From Cohnella luojiensis (GTDB lineage: Bacteria > Bacillota > Bacilli > Paenibacillales > Paenibacillaceae): DNA of 64,000 nucleotides. The notes beneath the pieces were generated by a model that made no database searches, was not told the DNA's origin, and saw only the letters and a list, made by a program, of their open reading frames with translations. Below, piece by piece: positions 43,323 through 51,552 of the stretch. The translations under genes were made by a program, and so were the position numbers. The first letter of the stretch is position 1. Each line of letters begins with the position of its first letter. Location: assembly GCF_004564235.1 (NCBI RefSeq), contig NZ_SOMN01000006.1:62001-126000 (forward strand), written 5' to 3'.

Positions 43323-44141
43323 CTACCCTTTTATTGCGCCGGCAGCAATCCCTTTGATGATATATTTCTGCATGAGCAGGAAGAATCCTACGATAGGAAT
43401 GATTCCCATAACCGCATAAGCAAATGCCAGGTTCAGGTCGCTGCTGTATTGTCCGAAGAAGAAATACTGCTGCAGAGGAATGGTCCGGTAAAACTTGTCC
43501 TGAAGATAAAGCAAGGGCAACAAGAAATCGTTCCAAATGTAAAGAGCGTTAAGCACCAGCACGGTTGCCGTTACCGGCTTTAACAAGGGAAGGATGATCC
43601 GGATAAAAATACCCGGGGTCGAGCAGCCGTCGATTCTGGCCGCTTCTTCGATTTCCCTGGAGATGGCGCGAATAAATCCGGCATAGAACAGAACGCCCAT
43701 TTGAACGCCGAAGCCGCCGTATATTAAAGCGATGCCCCAATGAGAGTTGAGCATGCTAAGCTCCTTTCCCATTTTATACAAGGGCAGCATCGTAATTTGG
43801 AAGGGCACGACAAGGCCGGCCAGAAATACGATAAATACGAAGTTATAGAAGGGCTTGTTCCTTCGGGCGATCGAATACCCCGCCAATGCGGATACAAGTA
43901 CGATTAATAGAACGGAAATGACGGTTATGACGAGACTGTTCGTAATGGCCGACAAGTATTTCGATGCTTTCCAGGCTAAAGAGAAATTTTCGAAGCTCAG
44001 GCTGGACGGCAAGGCGTAGAAGGAATCGAACGTTTGCTTGGGCGTCTTGAACGCCATGAGCGCAGCTACGTAGAAGGGAAACAGAAAGACGAGTGCGATG
44101 ACCGATACGATTGAAAACGTCGCTATATGGGTTTTGTTCAC
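43323..44141 (-). CDS. Alpha-galactoside ABC transporter permease (MsmG-like)
   Basis: A 272-residue permease with six helices. Its coupling loop is EEAARIDGCSTPGIFIRIIL, and the ending YIIKGIAAGAIKG is typical of MalG/MsmG permeases. It overlaps the partner permease by 4 nt and is followed by the GH36 gene. The transported sugar is inferred from the two alpha-galactosidases. Confidence 0.94.
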   Translation of the reverse strand: MNKTHIATFSIVSVIALVFLFPFYVAALMAFKTPKQTFDSFYALPSSLSFENFSLAWKASKYLSAITNSLVITVISVLLIVLVSALAGYSIARRNKPFYNFVFIVFLAGLVVPFQITMLPLYKMGKELSMLNSHWGIALIYGGFGVQMGVLFYAGFIRAISREIEEAARIDGCSTPGIFIRIILPLLKPVTATVLVLNALYIWNDFLLPLLYLQDKFYRTIPLQQYFFFGQYSSDLNLAFAYAVMGIIPIVGFFLLMQKYIIKGIAAGAIKG

Positions 44142-45016
44142 ATTTCCACTTCCCGTCTTCTAAAGATGGAGATTTGCACGATGGTCACGAGAACGAGGAT
44201 CAGGAAGAAGATCATGGAAAGCGCCGTCCCGTATCCGGCTTGGAAGTTGGCAAAGGAGCTTTTATAAATAAATGTCGAGATGACTTCCGTTGAAAAGGCG
44301 GGTCCTCCTTGCGTCGTCACGTATACCAGATCGAACACCTTTAAGGAACCCGTCAGCACCAACAGCATATTGATCGTGATGGATGGCGCGATCAACGGTA
44401 GTATGATGCGGAAGAACGATTGCCTTGCGTTCGCGCCGTCTATCTTGGCACTCTCGACAAGCTCGCTTGAGACTCCTTGCAGCCCTGCGATGTAGATGAT
44501 CATCGGAGCTCCGATCCCCTGCCAGACGGCGATCAATATAAGTCCGAATAAGGCGTAATTCGGATCGCCGAGAGGGCTGGATATATCGAGGCCGAACATG
44601 CCGAATAAACTAGGAAACCCGATCGCGTAATTATATTTCCATATAAAACCCGAGAGGACGATAGAGATGACTCCCGGAAGAAAGAAGATCGTCCGGAAAG
44701 CGTTCCGGAACTTCAGATACGTATCTAGCAGCAGCGCGAGCAACAACGAAATCGCATTAACTAAGACGGTAACGATGATCGCATATTTGAACGTGTTGAC
44801 TAAGACGATCCACAGATCGCTGTCGGAGAACGCCCTCACGTAATTGTCCCAACCTGTATAATGAACCGTTCTGGATAGTCCGTCCCAGCTCGTGAAGGAA
44901 TACCTGGCCCCCATGACTAACGGAACGAAAACCGCGAAAATAAATAAACAAAGGCCCGGCAAGAGAAAGAGAAGATACCACATCTCGGCGCGGATTAACC
45001 GCTTTATATTTCCCAT
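44138..45016 (-). CDS. Alpha-galactoside ABC transporter permease (MsmF-like)
   Basis: A 292-residue permease with six helices and the coupling loop ELVESAKIDGANARQSFFRI. The N-terminus WYLLFLLPGLCLFIFAVFVP is the usual first helix of MalF/MsmF-type subunits without the extra MalF domain. It is the first of the two permease genes, 70 bp after the solute-binding gene; the gap holds a 13-bp hairpin. Confidence 0.94.
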   Translation of the reverse strand: MGNIKRLIRAEMWYLLFLLPGLCLFIFAVFVPLVMGARYSFTSWDGLSRTVHYTGWDNYVRAFSDSDLWIVLVNTFKYAIIVTVLVNAISLLLALLLDTYLKFRNAFRTIFFLPGVISIVLSGFIWKYNYAIGFPSLFGMFGLDISSPLGDPNYALFGLILIAVWQGIGAPMIIYIAGLQGVSSELVESAKIDGANARQSFFRIILPLIAPSITINMLLVLTGSLKVFDLVYVTTQGGPAFSTEVISTFIYKSSFANFQAGYGTALSMIFFLILVLVTIVQISIFRRREVEM

Positions 45017-45037
45017 CGTTGTTTCCCTTCCTGTTCA

Positions 45038-45066
45038 TAACGGCATAGGCTGGGCCTATGCCGTTA
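45038..45066 (-). terminator. 13-bp hairpin between solute-binding gene and permeases (no U-tract)
   Basis: TAACGGCATAGGC (45038-45050) pairs perfectly with GCCTATGCCGTTA (45054-45066) around a 3-nt loop. It sits 20 bp past the binding-protein stop. After it the minus strand reads TGAACAGG, without a T-run. Like the hairpin at 19942, it should favour excess binding protein over permease. Confidence 0.7.
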
Positions 45067-45086
45067 CGTTCATTTATGCATTTGGT

Positions 45087-46433
45087 TTATTTGTGGTTTT
45101 TGCTTACCCAATCGTCCATCGTAGCGATGACTTCGTCTTCGGTTGCTTTGTCGAAGAACAGTTTTTGCAGGTTCTGAACGAATTGATTCGTCCAATCGAT
45201 CGTTGTTTTGATATACACTTGGGAGTCGTAAACCTCGCCGCTGTCGAAATACGGCTGCAGCTCGTTAACCGCGGGAGCGATATCGGCGGATGCGCCTTTC
45301 ACGTAACTAAGGGAGTTAATGTTCTTAACCCATGAATCTCCGCCCTCTTTGCTAGCCATGAACGCCACGAATTTCAGTGCCGCTTCCTTGTTCTTGGAAT
45401 TGCTGCCTACGGCTAGGGATGCGTCCGGGTTGAACTCCAGTTTGTTCAAGCTCTCGTCGTTGCTGAACGGGTATGGGAAGTATCCGATTCCCGTTTCGTA
45501 GAGCTCGGGGTTTTTCTTCTGAATGTCCGCAAGCGGCCATGTGCCCATGTACATCATACCTACGTCGCCTTTAGCGAAAAGGTCGACGATTCCGTTATAG
45601 TCCACGCCCAGCTGATCTTTGTTGCCTAGATCGAAGATCTGCTTCGCATGTTGAATCATCGTTCTTGCCGCGGGGTTATCCGCGAATTTCACGGCGCCCG
45701 TCTCCAGCTTCGTGAAGAAGTCCGGCTGATTCTCGACTAACGCGGTGTTGCTCGGCAAATCGCGTCCGATCCACATTCCCAGCGTCCATCCGTCTTTCCA
45801 GCCCAACGCGAAAGGCGTTTTGCCCGCGTCTTTGATTTTCTTGCCCGCCGCGATCATGGCGTCGAACGTTCTCGGAATTTCGATGCCCAAATCGGCGAAG
45901 ATTTTCTTGTTGTAGAACATCGCGATCGGCGTCGCGTTCACTGGCGAGACGTAATTTTTCCCGTCCGTCGCTTGTGCCGCAACAACACTCGGATCGAAAT
46001 TTTCCAAGAAAGGCATGCCGGTCAAATCCTCAACGTATCCGCCGTCCACGAATAATTTCGTCTGGGCTCCGGCGTTCAGCGTGAATACGTCCACGACGTC
46101 TCCGCCGGCCATTTTCGTTTTGAGAAGCGTATAGTAATCGTCGTATTTAACGGGCTGAACGTCTACCGAGATATTCGGGTTCGCAGCCTCGAACTGATCC
46201 ACGATTTTCTGTACTCCGTCCGTCACGTCGCTCTTGAAATGCATGAACGAAATCGTGATCGGCTTTTCTTCCGATGCCGATTCGGCAGGCGCCGCGGAAC
46301 TCTCCGCCGGGCTGCTAGCCGCCGGATCGGATGATCCCGCGGAGGATTGGGAGTCGTTGTTTTTGCTGCCGCAAGCTGCCAGCAGCAAAGCCAGCAGTAA
46401 CACGCATAAGCTTAGAACCATGCTCTTTTTCAT
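45087..46433 (-). CDS. Alpha-galactoside ABC solute-binding lipoprotein (MsmE-like)
   Basis: A 448-residue extracellular lipoprotein. The signal peptide ends at LLAAC with Cys21, followed by a linker rich in Ser, Pro and Ala (about 22-58). The binding domain shows ITISFMHFKSDVTDGVQKIV, the ATPIAMFYNKKIFADLGIE cleft block and DVGMMYMGTWPLADI, typical of cluster-1 sugar-binding proteins. It lies 133 bp after the YesN regulator gene, so it may have its own promoter. No ATPase gene is nearby; MsmX-type sharing is likely. Confidence 0.94.
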   Translation of the reverse strand: MKKSMVLSLCVLLLALLLAACGSKNNDSQSSAGSSDPAASSPAESSAAPAESASEEKPITISFMHFKSDVTDGVQKIVDQFEAANPNISVDVQPVKYDDYYTLLKTKMAGGDVVDVFTLNAGAQTKLFVDGGYVEDLTGMPFLENFDPSVVAAQATDGKNYVSPVNATPIAMFYNKKIFADLGIEIPRTFDAMIAAGKKIKDAGKTPFALGWKDGWTLGMWIGRDLPSNTALVENQPDFFTKLETGAVKFADNPAARTMIQHAKQIFDLGNKDQLGVDYNGIVDLFAKGDVGMMYMGTWPLADIQKKNPELYETGIGYFPYPFSNDESLNKLEFNPDASLAVGSNSKNKEAALKFVAFMASKEGGDSWVKNINSLSYVKGASADIAPAVNELQPYFDSGEVYDSQVYIKTTIDWTNQFVQNLQKLFFDKATEDEVIATMDDWVSKNHK

Positions 46434-46566
46434 TTGTTTGTATTTCCCCTCTTCATGTGTTTGATGGAGGACGGTGACAGAAACCTTTGTCCTGTACCTA
46501 GCTTACTTTCCGGCGAGAGGATTCGTAATAAAATAAATTGTTCAGCCGATGTTCAATTTTTTGCGG

Positions 46567-48156
46567 CTAACGCGATTCCTTCGGACATTCCCTATACTCG
46601 GAAGGAGTTTGCCCGGTGAATTTCTTGAATACCTGACTAAAATAACGTTGGTTCTCGTACCCCACGAGCTCCGAGATTTCGTTAATCTTCCGATCGGAGG
46701 AACGGAGAAGCTCGCATGCCTTTTCCATCCGCTTGCGCGTGACGTATTCGATGAAGTTCTCGTCGGTAACCGACTTGAATTGCTTGCTCAGATAGCTGGG
46801 ATCCATATGAAACCGCGTCGCTATGTCGATCAAGCTAATGTCCTCGAAGTAATGCGCATCCAAGAAAGAGACGATCTGCAAAACCGAATGAGCGGAGTCC
46901 GATATTTCGCTATTCAGACCGTGGGTCGATATCGCGATTGCCAGCTGGTCCACGAATTCCCGAAGCTGATGGAAATCCAATATTCCCGCGATTTGTCCTC
47001 CATCGAATAAAGCTGGAAAAGCCGAAGCCAACCCTCTGGCTTCCGTGCTGGCAGTCTCCGTAACTTTGGCTAGCTCCCGGTGAACGTCGCGAATCGTAGT
47101 GGCCGGGCGTTTGCTTATCCGATTAACGAAATCGGTCAATAGCTTGCGGCTATCCTTCTCGTTACCCGATCCTATCGCATGGCTAAGAGCCTTCAAATCA
47201 AAAGAAGTCAGAATACCTGCCGACGAACCCGGAACGGGATACTCCGCCGACGAGAAGGATAAGCCCGAATCGTCCAGCTTATTCCTGTGCAGTTCGTCGT
47301 TTGCCGCGGCGTAAACTTCCGGAAGCCCGTCGAGCCGGGCGATCACCGGGCTTATGCCGAAGACGACATCCGTGCTTAGCGTCCGCTTCACGGCATCTTG
47401 AAAGTCGGTAGCTAATCGCTCGATACGGTCAAGACTATAGGAGGACGCCGGAAGAATGATGCCGATGCTCATTCTATCGTCGGATTTATACACGAAAGGG
47501 CTTTCGTCCATCATCACTTCGTTAAGAATATTCTCGGCGCTGAACATAAACAGATCCGCGTTACCATGGAACTTCGTCTTTGATACTTCGTTAAATTGAC
47601 GGAACATGCATACGGCTAGCCTAAAGGGTTTCTCCGCATGTTCGAGCTGGAGCTCCTCGGCTTGATTGTGGATATCCGATAGGTTCGTGATCCGTTTGCC
47701 GGCGAGATTCTGTAGGAACTCTTCCCTCTTCAACTTTAAGATATCCTTGGCAATTTTTTTCTGTTGTTGCAGGCTCATATAATCGCGGCAGGCATCTATC
47801 GCCTTCGTCATCGCGCTCCTGAGCTCCGGTATGGAAATCGGCTTTAGCACGTATTCGCAAGCCTGGTAGGTCAACGCGGCCTTCAGATATTCGAACTGCG
47901 AGTATCCGCTGATCACGATGACCCGGATATCCCCATGCAGCTTGTATAGATTTTCGAGAAACTTTTCCCCGTTCATGACGGGCATGTTCATATCGGTTAC
48001 TACGATATGGGGCTTGTTCATGCGGATTAGTTCCAATGCCTCTTGTCCGTGCTTTGCTTCCGCGATGATCTCGACGTCCAGGGCGAGCTCGTTGATCATC
48101 TTGCTGATCGATTTCCTTCCCCATGTTTCATCGTCCACTACCATGACTTTATACAT
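46567..48156 (-). CDS. YesN-type response regulator with AraC DNA-binding domain
   Basis: A 529-residue regulator. The receiver has D8-D9 (MVVDDE), phospho-acceptor D55 (VVTDMNMP) and the lysine in CEYVLKPI. A long central region of about 300 residues links it to the C-terminal AraC domain (LIDIATRFHMDPSYLSKQFK, INEISELVGYENQRYFSQVF, ending TGQTPSEYRE). YesN proteins respond to a YesM kinase that senses sugars outside the cell. It overlaps the kinase gene by 8 nt and precedes the importer genes, its most likely targets. Confidence 0.95.
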   Translation of the reverse strand: MYKVMVVDDETWGRKSISKMINELALDVEIIAEAKHGQEALELIRMNKPHIVVTDMNMPVMNGEKFLENLYKLHGDIRVIVISGYSQFEYLKAALTYQACEYVLKPISIPELRSAMTKAIDACRDYMSLQQQKKIAKDILKLKREEFLQNLAGKRITNLSDIHNQAEELQLEHAEKPFRLAVCMFRQFNEVSKTKFHGNADLFMFSAENILNEVMMDESPFVYKSDDRMSIGIILPASSYSLDRIERLATDFQDAVKRTLSTDVVFGISPVIARLDGLPEVYAAANDELHRNKLDDSGLSFSSAEYPVPGSSAGILTSFDLKALSHAIGSGNEKDSRKLLTDFVNRISKRPATTIRDVHRELAKVTETASTEARGLASAFPALFDGGQIAGILDFHQLREFVDQLAIAISTHGLNSEISDSAHSVLQIVSFLDAHYFEDISLIDIATRFHMDPSYLSKQFKSVTDENFIEYVTRKRMEKACELLRSSDRKINEISELVGYENQRYFSQVFKKFTGQTPSEYRECPKESR

Positions 48157-49936
48157 GTCTCGCCCCTCCGTTTCGGTATGGAATCTTGAGCTTGATCGTC
48201 GTTCCTTTGCCTGGTGCGCTCTCTACGGCAAGACCGTGCGGCGCCCCGTATACGAGCCTGATTCTCTCGTGGACGTTCTTAAGCCCGATGGATACGCCCG
48301 AGAATACTTCCAATGATTTGTGCTCCAGATTCGACCGCAGAGAAGCCAGCTTGTCCGTCTCCATCCCCATTCCGTTATCCCGAATTTCTATGAAGACATA
48401 TTCGCCATGCCTTACGGCGCTTATGCTGATGAGAAGCTGCCGGTTATCTTGCTTATCCATGGCATGCACGATTACGTTCTCTATGATCGGCTGCAAGACG
48501 AATCGTACGATGGAATGATCCATGAGATCGTTCTGAACGTCGAACTCCGTTTGCAGGGATTCCTCGAAGCGGAACTGTTGAATGTACAGGTAATTGTTCA
48601 CATGGGCGAGCTCCTGCCCGATCGTCGATTCCATATTGCCCTCGTAGAAGCTATACCGGAACATATCCCCGAGCGCCCGGCACATCTCATGAATCTCGTA
48701 ATCCCCGATCAGAACCGCTTTCCCTCCGATCGTCTGCAGGGTGTTGTATAGAAAATGAGGATTGATCTGCATTTGAAGGGCAAGGATTTGCGCCTCCTTG
48801 TTTCTCAGCTGCATCTGGTAATCGAGCTCGATTAATTCGCGAATTTTATCCGTCATGAAATTAAAGTTTCTCGCCAACTCGGAAAGATCGTCCCGATAGC
48901 GATAAGGCTTCAGCGTAACGTGAAAATTACCTTTCCGAACGGCTTTCATCGCCTTTCCGAGCAGTTGAATCGGCTTCGTGATAAACCGCTGAGCAAGAAG
49001 GGAAAACAGGAAGATAATGAGCATGACGACCGCTAGAACGCAGACGGATAGGAGTAACGTATTCTTGCGGTTCTGCGCCAATTCAGGGTTCGGATAAATA
49101 ATCGTAAGCCCGATATTCGAATTGTCCAGATAGGAGGTGCCCATGAACAGATCCTGGTTGCGGGTAAACGCCACGTCGCGCGGATTATTGTTGGCCCATG
49201 CCCCCGGGTGCCGGAACGGCTCCACCGCGCTCTCGTATTTATCGTTCGTCTGGTAGAACGTATCTCCGTTTCCGTTCTGCAGCGTGATCACGTTAGGAGA
49301 GCGGTTATTCGCTTCCATTGTCTTGAGAAAGTCTTTCATTTGAATGTAGAAGACCAGCGACCCGTATTTCTTTTTGTAGAACGGATCGTAGATGGTAAGG
49401 GCATACACGAAGAAATCCTGTCCCAATGTTTTGTCGGAGTAAGTAAACATCCTATTTTCCTGAAACGGCAAATTGAGCATCTCCTTGTAGTTCGGGATGC
49501 TCCGTTCGAATTTGATCGCATCGTAGCTGCCGGCCCTCGACCAAGAATCTCTTAACGTATCGTCTTTGCCGTATATCATCATTTTAATGATATCCTTGTT
49601 CTTGTTCAGCACTAACCGGTAATAGTTTTCCAACGACTGCTTGACGTAGATGATTTCCGCGTCGTTATAGTTCGCGCCATGCGCCATCAGGTTAGTGATT
49701 CGATCATAAGCATAGACTTGTAAAGCCGACGTAGAGATATTGCGAAAATATTCATCCAAATCCTTCGATAAGTAGGCCGCGTTCTGGTCGGAGCTTCGGA
49801 ACATCGTTTTCTCCAAGGAACTCGTGCTCGACCGGTAGAACAAATAGGAGAGAACCAGCAGCGGAATCAAGGAAATCAGAACGCTGCTCCATACGATCTT
49901 CGTGCTGATGCTCCGATTCATGAATAGCCATCTCAT
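48149..49936 (-). CDS. YesM-type sensor histidine kinase
   Basis: A 595-residue kinase. TM1 at about 13-34, an extracellular sensor of about 255 residues (dCache-like), TM2 at about 293-315 and a HAMP linker (RFITKPIQLLGKAM). The His_kinase box LQMQINPHFLYNTLQTI holds H394, and the ATPase domain ends with the G box APGKGTTIKLKIP. The sensor probably detects an alpha-galactoside directly or through the binding protein. GGAGG lies 9 nt before the ATG. It is second in the leftward run after the mutarotase, 27 bp away. Confidence 0.95.
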   Translation of the reverse strand: MRWLFMNRSISTKIVWSSVLISLIPLLVLSYLFYRSSTSSLEKTMFRSSDQNAAYLSKDLDEYFRNISTSALQVYAYDRITNLMAHGANYNDAEIIYVKQSLENYYRLVLNKNKDIIKMMIYGKDDTLRDSWSRAGSYDAIKFERSIPNYKEMLNLPFQENRMFTYSDKTLGQDFFVYALTIYDPFYKKKYGSLVFYIQMKDFLKTMEANNRSPNVITLQNGNGDTFYQTNDKYESAVEPFRHPGAWANNNPRDVAFTRNQDLFMGTSYLDNSNIGLTIIYPNPELAQNRKNTLLLSVCVLAVVMLIIFLFSLLAQRFITKPIQLLGKAMKAVRKGNFHVTLKPYRYRDDLSELARNFNFMTDKIRELIELDYQMQLRNKEAQILALQMQINPHFLYNTLQTIGGKAVLIGDYEIHEMCRALGDMFRYSFYEGNMESTIGQELAHVNNYLYIQQFRFEESLQTEFDVQNDLMDHSIVRFVLQPIIENVIVHAMDKQDNRQLLISISAVRHGEYVFIEIRDNGMGMETDKLASLRSNLEHKSLEVFSGVSIGLKNVHERIRLVYGAPHGLAVESAPGKGTTIKLKIPYRNGGARHV

Positions 49937-49963
49937 CCTGTGAGTCCTCCAGCCGCGGCCGAT

Positions 49964-50908
49964 TTAGGTCAACGTTACCTCGAGATGCCAACGGTAGGTT
50001 CCGCGGCCTTCGACGGTTGCCGCTTCATTAGTATTCATAGCGTGATTCAGGTCGTCCATTCTTCCCGTCGCGGGCTCGATAGCGAAGTGGTAATAGCCTC
50101 CATAGCCGCCGGAATTGGCCCATATGGCCAAATAAGGAACTTTGTCCTCGGGAAACCGCAAAGTGATAGATTCTCCCGTGTCGGGATCGCTTAACGCCGC
50201 CATGCCGACGGTTAACTTGTTGGTAAAATAATATTTCTCCGCGACGCTTCGATCCGTTGCGCCAATGACGCTAAGATCAACGGTTCCTCCGCAGCTCGTA
50301 GCGTTCGGCCAAGAACGCTTGTCCTGGAATTCTCCCAAGCGTTGGCCCTCAGAATAAGATACCTCGATTTCCTCTAATCCTTCGGGCACATTCAGCTTCA
50401 TACCCTCGCGCACTTGGAGGAGAGGGTGCGCTGCCCATAAGAAGGAGAAAGGGGAATCCGATAAATTGGTCAGGCTATAATCGATTCGCACCGTATTTTC
50501 GCTCGCGAAGGAATAGACTTTCTCCAAACGATAAGGGAACGCTACTCCCTCCACTTTACAACGCAACTCCGTCTCCGTACAGCTATCTACCCAACTCATG
50601 GACCAAACCTCGCCGTGGTCGGGTATTCGCCGCCCCTTCCAAGGCTCATCGGGGTATGTGCTTTCAATGATTCCGGGGAACATTTCGTCCCATCCGCTCT
50701 CGTCTCCAGCAGAGAACGCGGACGCATAGCCCTCATTGCCTAGAGCTTTCCCGCTGCTCCATAACCATTCCCGGTTCGTGGACCGGTTAACGAGGGAGAC
50801 GACCTTGCTTCCTAACCCGGGAACGATGCAGAGGGAGATCTTCTCCGTCTCGCCGATCCATACGGGGTAACCTTCCCTATTCGACTTGGTCCATTGTCCT
50901 TGTCCCAT
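49964..50908 (-). CDS. Aldose 1-epimerase-like (galactose mutarotase-like) protein
   Basis: A 314-residue cytoplasmic protein with the mutarotase beta-sandwich: VPGLGSKVVSLVNRSTNREWLW near the start, GWDEMFPGI, DHGEVWSMSW with a His-Glu pair, FLWAAHPLLQV with the conserved His, and a C-terminal YYHFAIEPATG carrying a Glu. It would interconvert anomers of galactose or glucose released by the galactosidases. It is the first gene of the leftward run 50908-38004, which supports this. Some relatives act on hexose-6-phosphates. Confidence 0.85.
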   Translation of the reverse strand: MGQGQWTKSNREGYPVWIGETEKISLCIVPGLGSKVVSLVNRSTNREWLWSSGKALGNEGYASAFSAGDESGWDEMFPGIIESTYPDEPWKGRRIPDHGEVWSMSWVDSCTETELRCKVEGVAFPYRLEKVYSFASENTVRIDYSLTNLSDSPFSFLWAAHPLLQVREGMKLNVPEGLEEIEVSYSEGQRLGEFQDKRSWPNATSCGGTVDLSVIGATDRSVAEKYYFTNKLTVGMAALSDPDTGESITLRFPEDKVPYLAIWANSGGYGGYYHFAIEPATGRMDDLNHAMNTNEAATVEGRGTYRWHLEVTLT

Positions 50909-51000
50909 TGTTATTCCTCGCTTTCATCACGTTCCGCCGAATACACATAATTGATTCTATCATCCGGCCTACGTTGAACAGTCTAATTTTTTGTGTATTC

Positions 51001-51016
51001 ATTGTGTAAATTATTG
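51001..51016 (-). promoter_or_regulatory. Candidate regulator site upstream of the mutarotase/YesMN operon
   Basis: ATTGTGTAAATTATTG (plus strand) starts 93 bp upstream of the ATG at 50908. It matches the site at 41167-41181 but for a 1-nt indel. A second TACACAA copy lies just downstream at 50991-50997, giving a direct repeat as many AraC-type proteins prefer. Confidence 0.4.
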
Positions 51017-51033
51017 GCGGAACCGTGTGAAAT

Positions 51034-51078
51034 GACAAACAGGTTACCCCAAATAATGCTAAGGGTAACCTGTTTGTC
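51034..51078 (-). terminator. Perfect 16-bp hairpin downstream of array 3 (no U-tract)
   Basis: GACAAACAGGTTACCC (51034-51049) pairs with its complement (51063-51078) across a 13-nt loop. It lies between the UxaA operon end and the mutarotase promoter. Read on the minus strand only ATTTCAC follows, so termination is uncertain. The rest of the gene-free stretch 50909-51552 is the promoter region at its left and array 3 at its right. Confidence 0.6.
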
Positions 51079-51187
51079 GCGTTAGTTTGATTCTGTTACT
51101 AACCTAGGATGATGTCACCATCACCGCCACGGATGAAAAATGGGTTCGTACGCATAATTCGGCTCGAATTTTGCACCGGATGGCAGA

Positions 51188-51552
51188 GTTAGCTAAGTTC
51201 ATTCGTTAATTCGGCCCGATTCGATGGTGGCGGCGAAGTTAGTACGATTTGGTTACTATCTCGGCTCTTCCGGGCTCCGGCGGGCGGAGTTAGTACGATT
51301 TGGTTACTATCTCGGCTCTTCCAAGCTTCGGAGGACGGAGTTAGTACGATTTGGTTACTATCTCGGCTCTTCCGGGCTCCGGCGGGCGGAGTTAGTACGA
51401 TTTGGTTACTATCTCGGCTCTTCCGGGCTCCGGCGGGCGGAGTTAGTACGATTTCGTTACTATCTCGGCTCTTCCGGGCTCCGGCGGGCGGAGTTAGTAC
51501 GATTTCGTTACTATCTCGGCTCTTCCGGGCTCAGGCGGGCGGAGTTAGTCCT
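51188..51552. repeat. Tandem repeat array 3: six units of 51 bp plus degenerate ends
   Basis: Full units start GTTAGTACGATTTNGTTACT at 51238, 51289, 51340, 51391, 51442 and 51493. A degenerate unit precedes at 51188 and a truncated one follows at 51544. Each has a CCGG-GCT-CCGG hairpin; in the unit at 51340 one pair changes from G-C to A-T on both sides. The plus strand is open through the array as 17-codon repeats (VRFGYYLGSSGLRRAEL), but there is no ribosome site, so I treat it as non-coding. It ends right at the UxaA stop. Confidence 0.9.
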
